Of a DNA stretch of 64,000 nucleotides, positions 1 to 13,100 are shown in pieces (positions within the stretch are counted from its first letter, which is position 1; the number at the start of each line of letters is the position of its first letter). Position numbers and translations under genes: made by a program. The notes below the pieces were generated by a model. It saw only the letters and a list, made by a program, of their open reading frames with translations. It ran no database searches and was not told where the DNA came from. The stretch covers positions 14,048,706 through 14,112,705 of the forward strand of contig NC_088296.1 in NCBI RefSeq assembly GCF_032854445.1, read 5' to 3'. The stretch comes from Liolophura sinensis (taxonomy: Eukaryota; Mollusca; Polyplacophora; Chitonida; Chitonidae).

Positions 1-318
1 AAGCCCATGGTGATTTTATCACATCACCTAAGTCCATGATGACTTCATCACATCACCTAAGCCCATGATAATTTCATCACATCACCTAAGCCCATGATGA
101 TTTCATCACATCACCTAAGCCCATGATGATTTCATCACATTTCATCACATCAACTAAGCCATGATGATTTCATCACATCACCTAAGTCCATAATGATTTC
201 ATCACATCACCTAAGTCCATAATGATTTCATCAGATCACCTAAGCCCATGATGATTTCATCACATCACCTAAGTCCATCATGATTTCATCACTTCACCTA
301 AGTCCATGATGATTTCAT
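1..318. repeat. Minisatellite, about 29-bp unit
   Basis: About eleven imperfect units with core cctaagcccatgatgatttc and atcacatca. A single degenerate unit survives at about 23083-23097 at the start of the second duplicated segment. Confidence 0.9.
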
Positions 319-713
319 CGCTCTCACACTAAACTGTGTTCAGATTACAAAAGGCATTGGATTTACATATTACACAGTTTACAGGCAGTATTACGTTACA
401 AAAAAAGTAATTTCTGCCCTCGAATCCTTTTGCCAACTTTTCAATCATCAGTAAAAAAGACTACGTGCCAAGGATGGGCGTATATTTTGTAAGAGGGTGT
501 TGTAAACACGGTTGTGTTAGAGTATTGAGATTGTTTGTATATTGCGAACGTAGGGAAGCCTAAATTCACATGGAAAGTCATTTGGATGATATCAGTATAC
601 ACAATACGTCTTTCAAATGCTAATTCTGGTCAATGAGGTCTTCCATTTGACTGGCTACATTCAAATATCTGCCAGCGTCTCCAGAGCACCTTGCAAAGAA
701 ACAACGCCCTGAA

Positions 714-870
714 GTAAATCTCAACCATATGGGAACCACGGCCTCGTGCAAATCTCAACCATATTGAAAGCACGCTCAGATGTAAATCTCAACCATATGG
801 AAACCACGCTCTGATTTAAATCTCACCCAGTTGGAACCACGCTCAGATGTAAATCTCAACCATATGAGAA
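714..870. repeat. Minisatellite, about 34-bp unit (copy A)
   Basis: Repeats of aaatctcaaccatatggaaa followed by ccacgctc. A diverged array with the same pattern lies at 23476-23625. Confidence 0.8.
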
Positions 871-3240
871 TTTATTTATCTCCTTGTGGCAGTGATGGAA
901 ACTGGGCTTGTAATAAAGAACCATAAAGCAAGGAGAGCAAAATACTGTAGAAGCATGGAGCGACGGTGATTGGCAAATGGTCACAAGTATATGGTGAATC
1001 AGGTACCTTGTCAATATTTCTCAGGAAGTGTTTATTTCTAGCTGCTCATATAAATGCATACATATAAACAACCTGCACTCCCTCTTGCACCATGGATTAA
1101 GCAGAATTAGGTAATATGATATGCAGTCATATTTTCAATTTATTTAACTTCACTGATCAAAACGGTGTTGATACCGTCATCTGGTAAAACAAAATTCAAA
1201 GTTAAATTTCCAAAGACCCGGTTAATCAGTGAAAATTTGCATCGAATTCCTCTTAATATTATGTACGTAGAAGTTTTCTCTCTCATTTTGACTGTGATCC
1301 CTCTGCATGACCAACCTAAAACTATTTATGAAAACACTGTCACTAACACATTATAAAAGACTAAATAAAATAAATAATCAAATAAATAAATAAAAAAAAA
1401 ATCCAAAATGACAACCTTGGCTTCCACTCAAAGCTTCAGTTAGAACAAAAGCGCGTGAAAGGCGCCTCCGGCTACTTGACACATCACAAGCGTTATACCA
1501 GGTATGCCTTCATAGACACTTTTTGTTTTGCTTCTTTGGACTTCCCTGGCCGAAGACGACTTCAGTAGTTGTGGAATTTATTGTTATAAATTACACACAG
1601 TATTTTCGCCTTTCATTTCCAGTAATATGGACATTCAACATATCAACGTATAGTGCTTGTCTCGTTATGTTGTAAAGCAATTTCATTAGTGAGCATATGG
1701 GCGTAATGTTAGAGGTAGCTGGACATAGAGAACATTTGAAAGGAAACAGAACACGGCGTGTTCAGAGAACACGTGCTGCTATTGGTTTAAGTTCGGTAAG
1801 GATGTGTACATGTCGGCTGTGGCTTTACGTAAACGAGATTTGTAAGTTACCCGAGGAAGGGCGGTCGTTTACTTCGGGCTCTCCCGTTTTGCTTCACTCT
1901 TAAACTCATAAAAAATCGAACAAAGGACAAATGCTTGAGTACTGCGTTGAACATCAATGGAAAAATTATTTAAAAAAAAATTTTGGTGCAAGGATTTTTA
2001 GATTTATTTCACGAAGAGGAGAGATACAACTGAAATCATAACATCATCGGTCATTCAGACCTCTCCTTCCACACACATTTCTAGTAGATGAGAAATCTGA
2101 ATTTGCTTTTAACGACAAATGCAGTGTCAGCATTTGTTATGTTAATGTCATGACTGAAAGCGAAAACATTGCTTTCACTCAGTCCATCGAAATAACGCAG
2201 TTTTGATTCAAAAGCACCGATTTGGCTGTCGTGACTAGGTGGTGGCGAGAACGCATACATAATTTCAAATCAAAAAAGATGTATATTTTGCTTTTTGGCG
2301 TGTCAAAAGTCTCTTCTCTGTGAAAGTAGACCCACTTAGCATAATATAAGATGTTACATAAAGAATATTTACTTGTCATTTTCCATCTAGGCGTGTATTT
2401 TGGCAAAATATTCATGTCGCCACAATATAATAGCAGGTGATCATGAGATAGACCCAGTTGACGCCAGAGAAACAGACACTGACGAAGTCCTCGCTGTTGC
2501 TCTACAGTTAAGGTAGGTGAAATATTTTTTAAAAAGAAGAAGAAAACGTAAATATTATACCAAAATCAGACGAAAGAGCCTAAAATCGTATTTGCAAATA
2601 CCAGATTCTAGTGCAAATATACTATTATAGTATTTGTCTTTTCGAGAGTCGCCTATATTCAGCTCTCTGTAAAATCAGTCATACTCGCTACAAAAATTGG
2701 CCTTAGTCAGTGACACGTAACAACACAAGCAACGCACGGACTATGTTTGAAGTCTGTATTATTGCAAGGAAAATTAAGTTAGAACACTCTTTCTAATTCA
2801 TAATGTTAAAGTCAACAAGCTCGGTTTCGACGGCAAGAACATTGCCTTGGGCGACGACTTAATTTTTCAAAAATCAGTGGCATGCGGATTAACATGTTTT
2901 GGCGGAGGACGACACCAGTAACCTAAACTGCTATCGACTTAACTGTAAACCCTGTTACTGACACCACCATATGTCAAATTGTTTACACGTTTTAGTACGA
3001 TATATCCTTCATAAATGAATTTCATTTTGTCTCCTGTAGTGTATGATCTTACGGCGGTGTGGATTTAGAGACAGATGGATGTTAGCTAATTAAAGTCATG
3101 TAGTCTATTCGCAGAGACAGTAGTGTAGGCTGTGTTACGGTGTGGGATTTGTTCTCACCGCTTGTTGGTGCAGCCACAGTAAAAAAATAACTCTCCACGC
3201 CCATTGTCCAGCTTGAAACTTGCTTTTGATTGATTTATTT

Positions 3241-3504
3241 CATTTATTTATTTGATTGGTGTTTTACGCCGTACTCAAGAATATTTCATTTATAAGACGG
3301 CGGCCAGCATTATGGTGGGTGGAAACCGGGCGGAGCCCGGGGGAAACCAACGACCATCCGCAGGTTGCTGGCAGACCTTCCCACGTACGGCCGGAGAGGA
3401 AGCCAGCATAAGCTGGTCTTGAACTCACAGCGACCGCATTGGTGAGAGGCTTCTGGGTCACTACGCTGCGCTAGCGCGCTAACCGACTGAGCCACGGAGG
3501 CCCC
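3241..3504 (-). mobile_element. SINE family 1, near full length
   Basis: Minus strand reads a tRNA-like head (cctccgtggctcagtcggtt, box B-like gagttcaagacc), a conserved body and a tail ending in tttattt-type repeats on the plus strand. The family recurs at least 18 times in the window. Confidence 0.88.
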
Positions 3505-4754
3505 TCGCAATGCGAATAAGTAAATAACTAATTTAAGCGTTTAAAACCTGTTTAAAATGCTGCATTTCGTTCTGACGCACATTCACACCTAGGTAAGTTG
3601 GACATTGTCCTTCATAATAACATAATTTCATAATCATTTTCTCTAACCTCAATTTAGCTCTAACTGATGTGTTGACCACGATCATTTAAGAAAGCTCTGA
3701 GTCGCTCAAAATACCTATTAATTGCATGCATGTCAGACACATTTTTTTGTCTCAGCAAACGAAAAATATTACTTTTTCTGGAATTTAATTTTACACTGGC
3801 TGGAAAGAAATGACGTCACGGATTTATCGATACTGTCGCTGAATCAGCCGCGGCTTTCAATCACGAAGTCTTTCAAGTATTTAGCATAGGTCGTCGGTTT
3901 TCTCCCGTTTTCACTCATGACCTTTGCACTGTAGCCATAGAATATCAGGAAAATGTAAACAATGGCATTAAACATGGATAACAGTAAATCAATACTTGAA
4001 TATTTATTGTCCAGTCATTGGTTAAGTACTTACGTTTTGTTCAGTTTTTAGAGCTCGACATACATCAAACTACACCCGGTTTCTGTTAAAATTGCATTTC
4101 TGGGATAAGATCAAAAACGCAAGATAAGTCAAAACGAAAAAGGTATGAACATTTTTGTAACACCAACAGATACCTGACCACCGTCACAGAAGAAAAAGGG
4201 AAAAGAGAGCTATACTTTTTTTTCTTGTCTCTATCTCTGTGGGCGCCATATACATTTTATGCATGACGGAATGACATGAGGCCTCCTGTAAGTTTACCAG
4301 ATATAGGATTTTACCGTTCATGAAAACGCTTAAAAAGCAGCAAATTACGTAACTCCTAGCACCATGGTTTAAGCAGAACTGGATAAAAATGCAGCCATGT
4401 CTATAAACTTAATATTAATAACTTGTACACTAGATTTTAGGTAACAAAAACTGTTCAGAACAGAATCATTGGTAGTCACAATTTTCAGAATATCTCCATT
4501 GAAAACCTTTTCAATTCCAAATGTATTCGTGTATAGACCCAAGTATATGTTAAGTGTCACAGCCGTGGCTACATAGCTATAACCCTAATGTTCACTACAC
4601 AGGCGGACTCATGTCCGATTTAAAATGCACAGTAACTTTGTAAATAACATCTGGAAAAGGTTAAATAGTTTCATCACTGATGCATTAAATATAAATACAT
4701 CCAGTAAAAACTAACCTTACTTTTCAAATATACGTCGCACATTTTGTATATTCA

Positions 4755-4852
4755 AGCAAGGGGCATGTACTTTGCTACTTGTAAGGGGCGTGTACTTTGC
4801 AACTTGTAGGGGGCGTGTAATTTGCTACTTGTAGGGGCGTGTAATTTGCTAC
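4755..4852. repeat. Minisatellite, about 25-bp unit, copy A only
   Basis: Four units of ggggcgtgtactttgctact plus ttgta. The collinear site near 28695 has a single unit. Confidence 0.85.
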
Positions 4853-5840
4853 TATTTGAGCATTTACTTGAACACTTAGAATGAAAACCCAACTGAGGTA
4901 AAGACAATAGATTGTATTTCACCGGTTATGTGTTACCATTTGTCATCTGTTACACTGTCGTCTCTGCTCTGATTTTACTCTTCCCATTCGTTTGATGGCT
5001 GGTATACAAATGTCTGTTTGGACGCACAGACGTCAACCATGTATAGATCTTTGACGTTTCATGAGATACGTTCAGTACACATGACTACGCTACTTTGTGA
5101 AGCGCATTGTTGAATTTCAATGCATTAGGTAATAGTTGTCTGGTCTTAAAGAAACTCAGTCCACAAAGACATTTCAAACTTTAAATCGAGAATCTTCTGT
5201 ATGCCAAAAAATGGGCCGCCTAATCTGTTGACAGCGTGCACAATGCGCGACAAAAGGGGAGAAATGTTGACTTCAACTCTTTATATTACCTGTCAAGTTC
5301 TAAATTTATAGCAGTCCGCCAAGTGCTTGTGTATTATGGTGTTCTAATATTAGTCCATTCGAAGAATTAAAAACTGGGCAGACCAGTTTGACTAAAATAT
5401 TCATCATTATCCATCTCAATATACTTTCATCTGAATTGAGTCAAATAAGCGCCAGGTTTTCTTAAAGGTTTTTTCCCCATAACTAGAGAATCGTGTGACA
5501 TGAAGATGTATAGATAGTGCTAACAGTTTTGTTATGATCAGCATGTTTTTGGGCATGCTTCAGGAAACCGAAATGCGGTGAGATAAAATTATTTTCCATA
5601 ACTGGTTTTGAACAGCTTTGTACGAGAGGATAAACCGCTTATTCCGAACTGCCCTTCTTTGTCGGCATGTGGCCAATGTTTTACATCACTATAAAGGATA
5701 TGTTGAAGAAGTCTGTTTACGTGTATCATATCTAAAAGGGACAATACAAAACAAGAAACAGTTATTCTTAGACACAAGACTGAAAACTGTATTTTAATAA
5801 CTTCATATCTTTCAATAACACTCTTTTATTGGCCATAATT

Positions 5841-6025
5841 TGTTTTTATTTATTTATTTATTGATTGATTTATTTGATTGGTGCTTTACGCCATACTCAA
5901 GAATATTTCACTTATACGGCGGCGGCCAGCATTATGGTGGGAGGAAGCCGGGCAATACCCCGGTGTTGGAGGTGGGGGGGGGGAACACGACTCTCCGCAG
6001 GTTGCTGCAGGCCTTCCCACGTAGT
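5841..6025 (-). mobile_element. SINE family 1, truncated head
   Basis: Body and tail (ggtgctttacgccatactca) are present; the tRNA-like head is lost after a poly-G stretch near 5975. Confidence 0.8.
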
Positions 6026-6364
6026 GCCCAACTTGCTGTAGGCCTATACCTATTAAATCTGCAAGCCCTTGAGTACGACGTCAATCCGCATAACTTGTGT
6101 TAGCTTTATTTATAAACTACCGAGGCTCGGAATTCATTCATTTGATTGTTGCTTTATGCAACATTGAATATGTTGTCAAGTATTCGGTGGTGAGTGTTAG
6201 GGGTGGATTAAACACGACTTCTCGTGTTAAACCACTGACCTTTAGCATTTAGCAAACTTTCCACACATCACATGCGGGTAATGTACATCATATTGGTGAA
6301 AGACAAGTGGTCCACCACCAACACTGGATTACTGGAATGGCCACGTAAACCCTGTCGAGTGTGA

Positions 6365-6396
6365 ATTGTTACCAGTGCCCCAATAGCACTGAACTA
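6365..6396 (+). promoter_or_regulatory. Conserved block upstream of gene A (candidate promoter or 5' UTR)
   Basis: A 32-nt stretch beginning attgttaccagtgcccca matches 31409-31440 upstream of gene B at 31 of 32 positions. It lies about 750 nt before the gene A start; a MITE-like repeat and a SINE lie between. Confidence 0.35.
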
Positions 6397-6429
6397 TACG
6401 TGACAAACAATATAATATAATGTATGCGT

Positions 6430-6600
6430 CGACATTCAACCAATAAGTACGTTCAACCAATAAGTTCAACCAAAACTATCGTCAACCAATTAGGACGCTC
6501 CAGGTCAATAATCCCAAGGCTAATTCTCAAAACGACGTATAACACAAACCACAGAAGAAATAAGAAAGTATATGAAGAACGGAAATAGGACGGATTCGTA
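6430..6600. repeat. MITE-like dispersed repeat
   Basis: Shares acgtataacacaaaccac and taagaaagtatat with 11408-11600 and 19745-20110, and in reverse with 24405-24600 and 32370-32570. Confidence 0.65.
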
Positions 6601-6849
6601 GGATATCCGTATTGGGGCAATTTTACTGTGCGAAAAAAGTAAGACACCCCACACACGCAAATAAAGCACAAAATAATGCATGCTTTTAAATGTCCAGATA
6701 AGAAATGGCCAACAAGCGAAATAGTTGGAATTTCGCGTCACGCAATACTGGTTTTGTCGACTTGTTACGTCGTCAGATAATTTCAGATTGACATATTTAT
6801 CTTCTACACAAATTGATATGAAGCCCCTTGGGAATTGTTCTGCTGTGAT

Positions 6850-7060
6850 CCCCGTGGCCGAGTGGTTAACTTGCTAGCGCAGGACAACTACCCTTGAGCC
6901 TCACCCTACTGCGAGCTCTCTCCGGTCATATGTGGGAAAGTATACCAGCAAGCTGCTAATGGTTGTGGGTTCCCGCGGACTATGCCTGATTTCTTCCAAC
7001 CATATTGCTGACCGCCGTTGTGCAAGTGTAAATCGAGAAGCCCATATCAAATAAATAAAT
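6850..7060 (+). mobile_element. SINE family 1, divergent, just upstream of gene A
   Basis: Head ccccgtggccgagtggttaa, family body (ccatattgctgaccgccgtt) and an aaataaataaat tail ending 59 nt before the gene A ATG. Confidence 0.75.
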
Positions 7061-7118
7061 GAACTATTCAGGGGTCCTTAGGTTAAAGTTTCTCCAAATC
7101 TTCCTTTCTTTCAGAACA

Positions 7119-7167
7119 ATGAAGTTCTTCGTGTGTGCTGCCTTTCTATCTGTGTTGATCACAACGG
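7119..7167 (+). CDS. Gene A exon 1: signal peptide
   Basis: ATG at 7119 opens MKFFVCAAFLSVLITT, a typical short signal peptide; the donor is gtaag and the exon ends in phase 1. A tract ending in cag lies 5 nt upstream of the ATG, so an untranslated 5' exon may be spliced in just before the start. An in-frame ATG at 7059 would add 20 residues, but gene B lacks that extension and the signal peptide would no longer be N-terminal, so 7119 is preferred. Confidence 0.82.
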
Positions 7168-10100
7168 GTAAGAAACAACCTTCAATGCATTATAAGGCCC
7201 AGATCACACAGACAACTCTTGTCGAAAACAGGATTTCTCAATGCCGCCTACAAAATATCCCCAAGATTAACTCGTAAAGTGTAACATGAAGTACACTATG
7301 GATTTTTATTCCTAAGTTAATACGCCAGTCTCAAAATGACGAACACTACCTGCCTAGCATCGGCCCTGGCGTTGTACTCTTTTGGTCTCTGTGTAGATGA
7401 CTAGAAGCACTGCAGCGTAATGGGAGAAACTGATAGTCGCATGTTTTCCTCACAAAAGGATCACACTGTTTTAGGCAGGAAAGTTAAAAGGATAATGCCT
7501 ATTGTTTGTTTACAATACAATTCTATAAGCATGACCTTTTCTTGAATACACCGTGAGTAGTACAGCAAATAAGTAGTACTTTTAAAGCCTATTTGCATTT
7601 TTTGTTTTGTTTCAGCACTGGCCGTTAATATTGACACTGGCACTTTCACGTACGACTGTCGCCGAGCGACAAACTCGTGCGGAAATGGAGTTTGCAACTC
7701 GCAGACTGGACAGTGTAACTGTGGTAATACTGGATTAGGACGTGATTGCAGCATACCGTGTAAGTGTTCTATGGTACGGTGAAAACTGAGATGACATCAA
7801 TCGACGTCACTAGTTATTGATGCAAAAACGTGCTCGTCATGGAGACTCCATCGAGTGCCACATTAAGTTTCTTAAATTCTATAATAAGTATTTTATGGCA
7901 AATGAGGACAGGCCGTCCAGGATAGGAAAAGGGCTGGTAAGTTGTGCCATAACTGTTTCTAATTGGTCTTACCCCGGGGCTACAGGCTGTATGAACATTC
8001 ATCTGTATTACATCGGCATGATGCTTTTATCAACAGCTGCTATCAAACCGCGACTGAGGTAACTACATTTGTATATGACATGTCAGTCGGTAACGGACGA
8101 CGAGATAAAAATTTGAACAGGATTTCATGCCTGGGCTGTCTCTCAGCGGTATTACTTATCTCATCTATGTTAAACATTCATCTGGACTTTTAGTACAAAG
8201 GATAGATATTGAGAATGTTTCATTTAGTCGATAGCTACCGGTTTTGTTGGTGGAAGAAACCAAGAAGGGCCGATGGGATATTTAGTACGAAGAGTACATG
8301 GATAAGGAAACCATAAACAGTTGTAGAAAACAGACCCCAACGATAATGTACTCCGCTGAAGATGTAAGCTGATGTTGTTCTCCATTATTTGTCCAGCTTC
8401 ACAAATGTTACTGGCCTTGCAACTCCTGTTTGCTTTTAATCCACGACTATAGAATCTTACACCTCATGTAGGTCTGAAGTCTAATTACATATCAGTAAAT
8501 TTTTACATTGGAAATATATAGTCAACATAAATCTCTCGGAAATATGTCTTAGCTGGATGTAGTTGGTCAACACTTTGGAGATAATTTAAAGGAGAATTTC
8601 TCCGCTACATAATGAACACAATGCATTCACATAGAGTACATAAAACGAATGGTATAATAATGCAAAGGAGAGTATTGTAGCTTTGTAAAGTTCTCGGTCC
8701 GATTCAAACACTGTCATTTCTGAGTTCAAGTTTGAAATCCGATTTTATTTTAGTTTTTTTTTTAGCCCTAAAGAAATTATCATTTTTACCACCTTATTAA
8801 TCTTATAAGACAATTAATGTGTCTAAACGTCAGCTTTCAATAACAAAGAATAAGCTTTGTGACAAAGTTTTACATTTTGACGTTCAGTATTAAATGAGTT
8901 TATAGTATCGCTTCCAGGGTTATAGAAGAGAAGATCATCAATCTGGCATCGGGAGAAGTCTGCTTTAGTCTAAGTATGGGGCTCTCCAACACTAAGTTTT
9001 GAAACAAAACATAAACTCTATAATGAAATTATTGATTCTAAAATTATATGTTATGTTTAAGCTTGTAAATAGTTAAAGTATTTAGGCCACACGAAGCCCC
9101 CCCCCCACACACCCCCCCCCCAAAAAAACAAAAACAATACCACCCGCTTCTCTTTGAACTTAACCGTCTTACGTCTTTTTATAACTGCATTCCATTTATT
9201 ACGTAATGGACTGTAATAAAGATTATGACAGGGAACTGTGCCCAGTTTACTCTTCAAGACAATGGTAACTCGTAAAACTCCTTCCCGCCTGCAACAAAAC
9301 GGTTCAAAACTATGGACTGTTGTGTTCTTTCTTCATTACGTCACAATTATCGCTGTATGTGGGCTGATGAAACACATATGTACACAAGCACTGCACCGTT
9401 ACAGTAAATAACTATTTGTTTTAATGCGATTTGGACTGATTATGCAGCTCCTCCAAGAAAATAGTCATGATGCCCCGCCCCTTGAAGACAACACTCATGG
9501 TGTCCCGCCCCTTGAACACATTAATCATGGTGCTCCACCCCTCGAAGATCACAGTCATGGTGCTTGAAACTACTGAAACATTTACACTAACAGTTAATAG
9601 AATCAAACTAAGTTAAACTGAAAAGATTTATTTATTTATTTGATTGGTGTTTTACGCCGTACTCAAGAATATTTAACTTATACGACGGCGGCCAGCATTA
9701 TGGTGGGTGGAAACCGGGCAGGTCCCGCGGGAAACCCACGACCATCCGCAGGTTGCTGGCAGACCTTCCCACTTTCGGTCGGAGAGGAAGCCAGCATGAG
9801 GTGGACTTGAACTCACAGCGACCGCATTGGTGAGAGACTCCTGGGTCATTACGCTGCGCTAGTGCGCTAACCAGCTGAGCCACGGAGGTCCCAAACTGGA
9901 AAGAAGCTTGTAATTTACTGGTTACGTGTGACCATTTTGCCGACTGTAACATTGTCACCGCTATAATATGTTAAGCTGTGCACGATTCCATTTATGTTCC
10001 ATGTGAAGTTGAAGTCGTGGGACGTTCTCCTTAATCTAGTGGGCCTCCACTATTGGAGCCGTGCAGTCAGTGTATACTCTCCACTACTCTGCTTTTCTTC

Positions 10101-13100
10101 TTTATCAATTTCATGTGCTTTTACTGAATTACCTTACCGTTTGTGACTCCCGCAGTTTGTAACGATATCCGTTTGTTTTTCTGTGCTTGTTTGTTAGTGT
10201 CGAACACTAGAGAGAAGTTGACAAAAAAGGTATATGTGCTTATTTCATTTTTATTCAAACAGTTGGCTATCAGCCGAGCAACTCATTTCAGTGCAACTGC
10301 CAGCAACAGTCAACGTGTTACTCAAACTTCCAAGCCTTTAGGTGTGATTGTTTACCTGGATGGACCGGGGGGGACTGCAACACGTGCAGAGGTATGTCAC
10401 GGCCCTTCTGCAACACGTCATTAATCTGTCAATGGTTATCTTGTATGAGACAATGTGCTGAGCAATTTCAACATGTGAACCATACTATTTAGACTGTGTT
10501 GTTCTATCATTAGTACCTGATCGGTATCAGAGGGGACTTACGTCAATCAAATCCAGAAGTTTATAAGTCCATTACCGATACTGGACAAGTTACAGGTCAG
10601 ATTATAGAGTTTCGCGTTGCTCCATGCATTTTCGGCAAAAATCTGAACATTATTGTCCTGTGCTGAAGTTTTACAGTTAACATTTTGTTATTTTTTGAAA
10701 TTTAAACTCTGTAAGTGACTATGTTATGGCAAGTTAAAGATCGAATTTGTGTGTGATGAGATCTTGTTCATGTGTAACGAAATGGTGGTTGTTTTGTCCT
10801 GTTGTGGACTGAAAACGTTGTTTTCAGCATTATGGAAGTGGAAGGAGCGCCGTTTCGACAAGATTATACCTTTGTGTTCCGTTAAAAACTTTCTAAATGC
10901 TCAAAACGGAAGGTGACACTACTTTCAAAATGCTTACTGTTAGTGGCATTATCAGCTGTGAGTAAAGTTGTTTTCTGTTGACAGTAACTTTGCAGTGTAG
11001 TTCAAGCAGAATGGATGTCGTAATAATACCGCAGAACAATCAGTTTGCTGGACACCTTGATTTCGTCTCTCCAAATGGCCAAGTCATACCAAGATGCAGG
11101 CAAACCCCCACTTTTTCTCAGACGTGGAGTGGTAACCAGTATAACCTACAGCTGGGCCTTGAAGCATTCACAAGTTCTCCCTGTCAAGAAGCCATTGAGA
11201 CACGGGTAAGAATCCTACAGTATGTCACACACGTGGCAATGTCACTATTCTAACCGACGACAGCACATTTAAAAAAATCAACACTAGATCAAGTGAATAT
11301 ATGTTCTGATAAACAATCCCAGCCAATGTTTTAAAAGCGTATTATAAGGAGTGAAAGAATTATTCTGTGTGATTCACTGAAGAAGTTCAACGCTTACATC
11401 CAAATCTATGCGTCGAAGCAGACATTTGCATACCAGCCGTCAACGAGTAAAGGCTTTCCATGTCAATAATCGCAATGTCAATTCCCCAAAACGATGCATA
11501 ACACAAACCACCAAAGAACTAAGAAAGTATATAAAGTACAAATATACGACGCAGTCTTGCAAAAAGAATCAGTTAACAGTTGTCAATGATGTTGGACAGA
11601 CGCCAGGTATCTTCTAGGCGACTGAGTGAGTCTATCGCTCCACCACCTGTGCTAAAGGGAACTTTCCCTAGCCTGTTGCTAGTATAAGCGCTGGAAAACT
11701 GCTTCGGTTACAGTATCTATGTTTTTGTGGAGTTGTTTAACAGAGGTATTGCAGTTCAAAAACGCTCACATGGAAAGCGCCAGTAGGTAATCGATCAAGC
11801 GAGAGTTATTTAAATAGCTCAACAAAGCTTCTCTTTCCACTGTTATTCACTGCTGTGTCTTATTGAAACCATACAGACTGATGAACGTAGGGTACACGTG
11901 ATGCGATATTTTGTTTGGATTTTTGTCTAATATGGCGTACCCTATGGCTTCACAAGAATTAGAGATGACACATTGACTTAAAAACTTATCAAGCCCTTAA
12001 GAAAAAATAGCTGTGGATGTTAGGGCCTGTTCCCAACTTCTGCACGGCACAGAAATTTTGTTATTTATCTCCTTTTTTGGACATCGAGAATAAAACTGTA
12101 ACTGAGGTAAACTGATGGAAGTCAGCATTCCACATGCTTTTTATACACGTTCCAAGTTTCCTTTCTTTTAACATAGTGTGGTAGTGTACCTATTTCATGT
12201 TGCATGCCGCCATTAGCAAATGATCATATTTCACGTCTGTATTAGCTACGTGACGTTACAGTGTGATTTACTGACAACGCGCCTTTCAGTCTGTATAAAT
12301 TCTTTCACCATTCATAAAAATGTTATTACAGGTTTTGCTATCTTAAATTTTTGTGTCGAATATTAATTTTCCACGACTAAATTTTGCTTTCTGTATAAAT
12401 GGATTGACATTTGGCAAATAAATGACGGTTCTATTTTTGTGAAGCACCCAAGCTTGCGAGCAGGCTCGTCAACATCAACCCGTATATCATTCAAAATAAA
12501 ACCTTCCATTATCAACAATGTGTCGATGATTTTACTATCCATTCCTTTAAATTCTTCCTTTCTATTTATCTAACAGGCAAATAACGCGAGGTGCTATACC
12601 CTTCAGTTGCGGTACAACAGTAACTTGCGAACCTTCCTTGACGAGACTTTCACCTTGTGTTGTGAACAAACCGGAAGTCAAGCCCAGGATGGCGTGACCA
12701 TCAGCCTGATGTAAGTGTGTGTGTTAGCAAGACACATTCAGTCATTATTGAGAGTTTCAAGGGGGAAGGAAATGACCATCAGTGGAAAACCATTAAAATT
12801 TATATATCAAAATACCCTTACTGACATTTGAAAATACATTTCACTTCTATGTACCAGTTAATAAGTGCATTTAAATGTGTGGATTGCACCAATGAACTAT
12901 GTTGGTAAGGCACGAGGACGTGTGATTTACTAATTTTTAAACATTTACATAAACAGTTACACTAAAACCCTATTTGCCGTAAACTGGCAGGAGACTATAT
13001 CTCAGTTATATCACACTGTCTTCGCTGCTCTGTTTTAACTCTTTTTACTGGTAATCTTCGTTACAATGCGTTCGTGCATAAAGCAGCGATGTGCTGGTGG

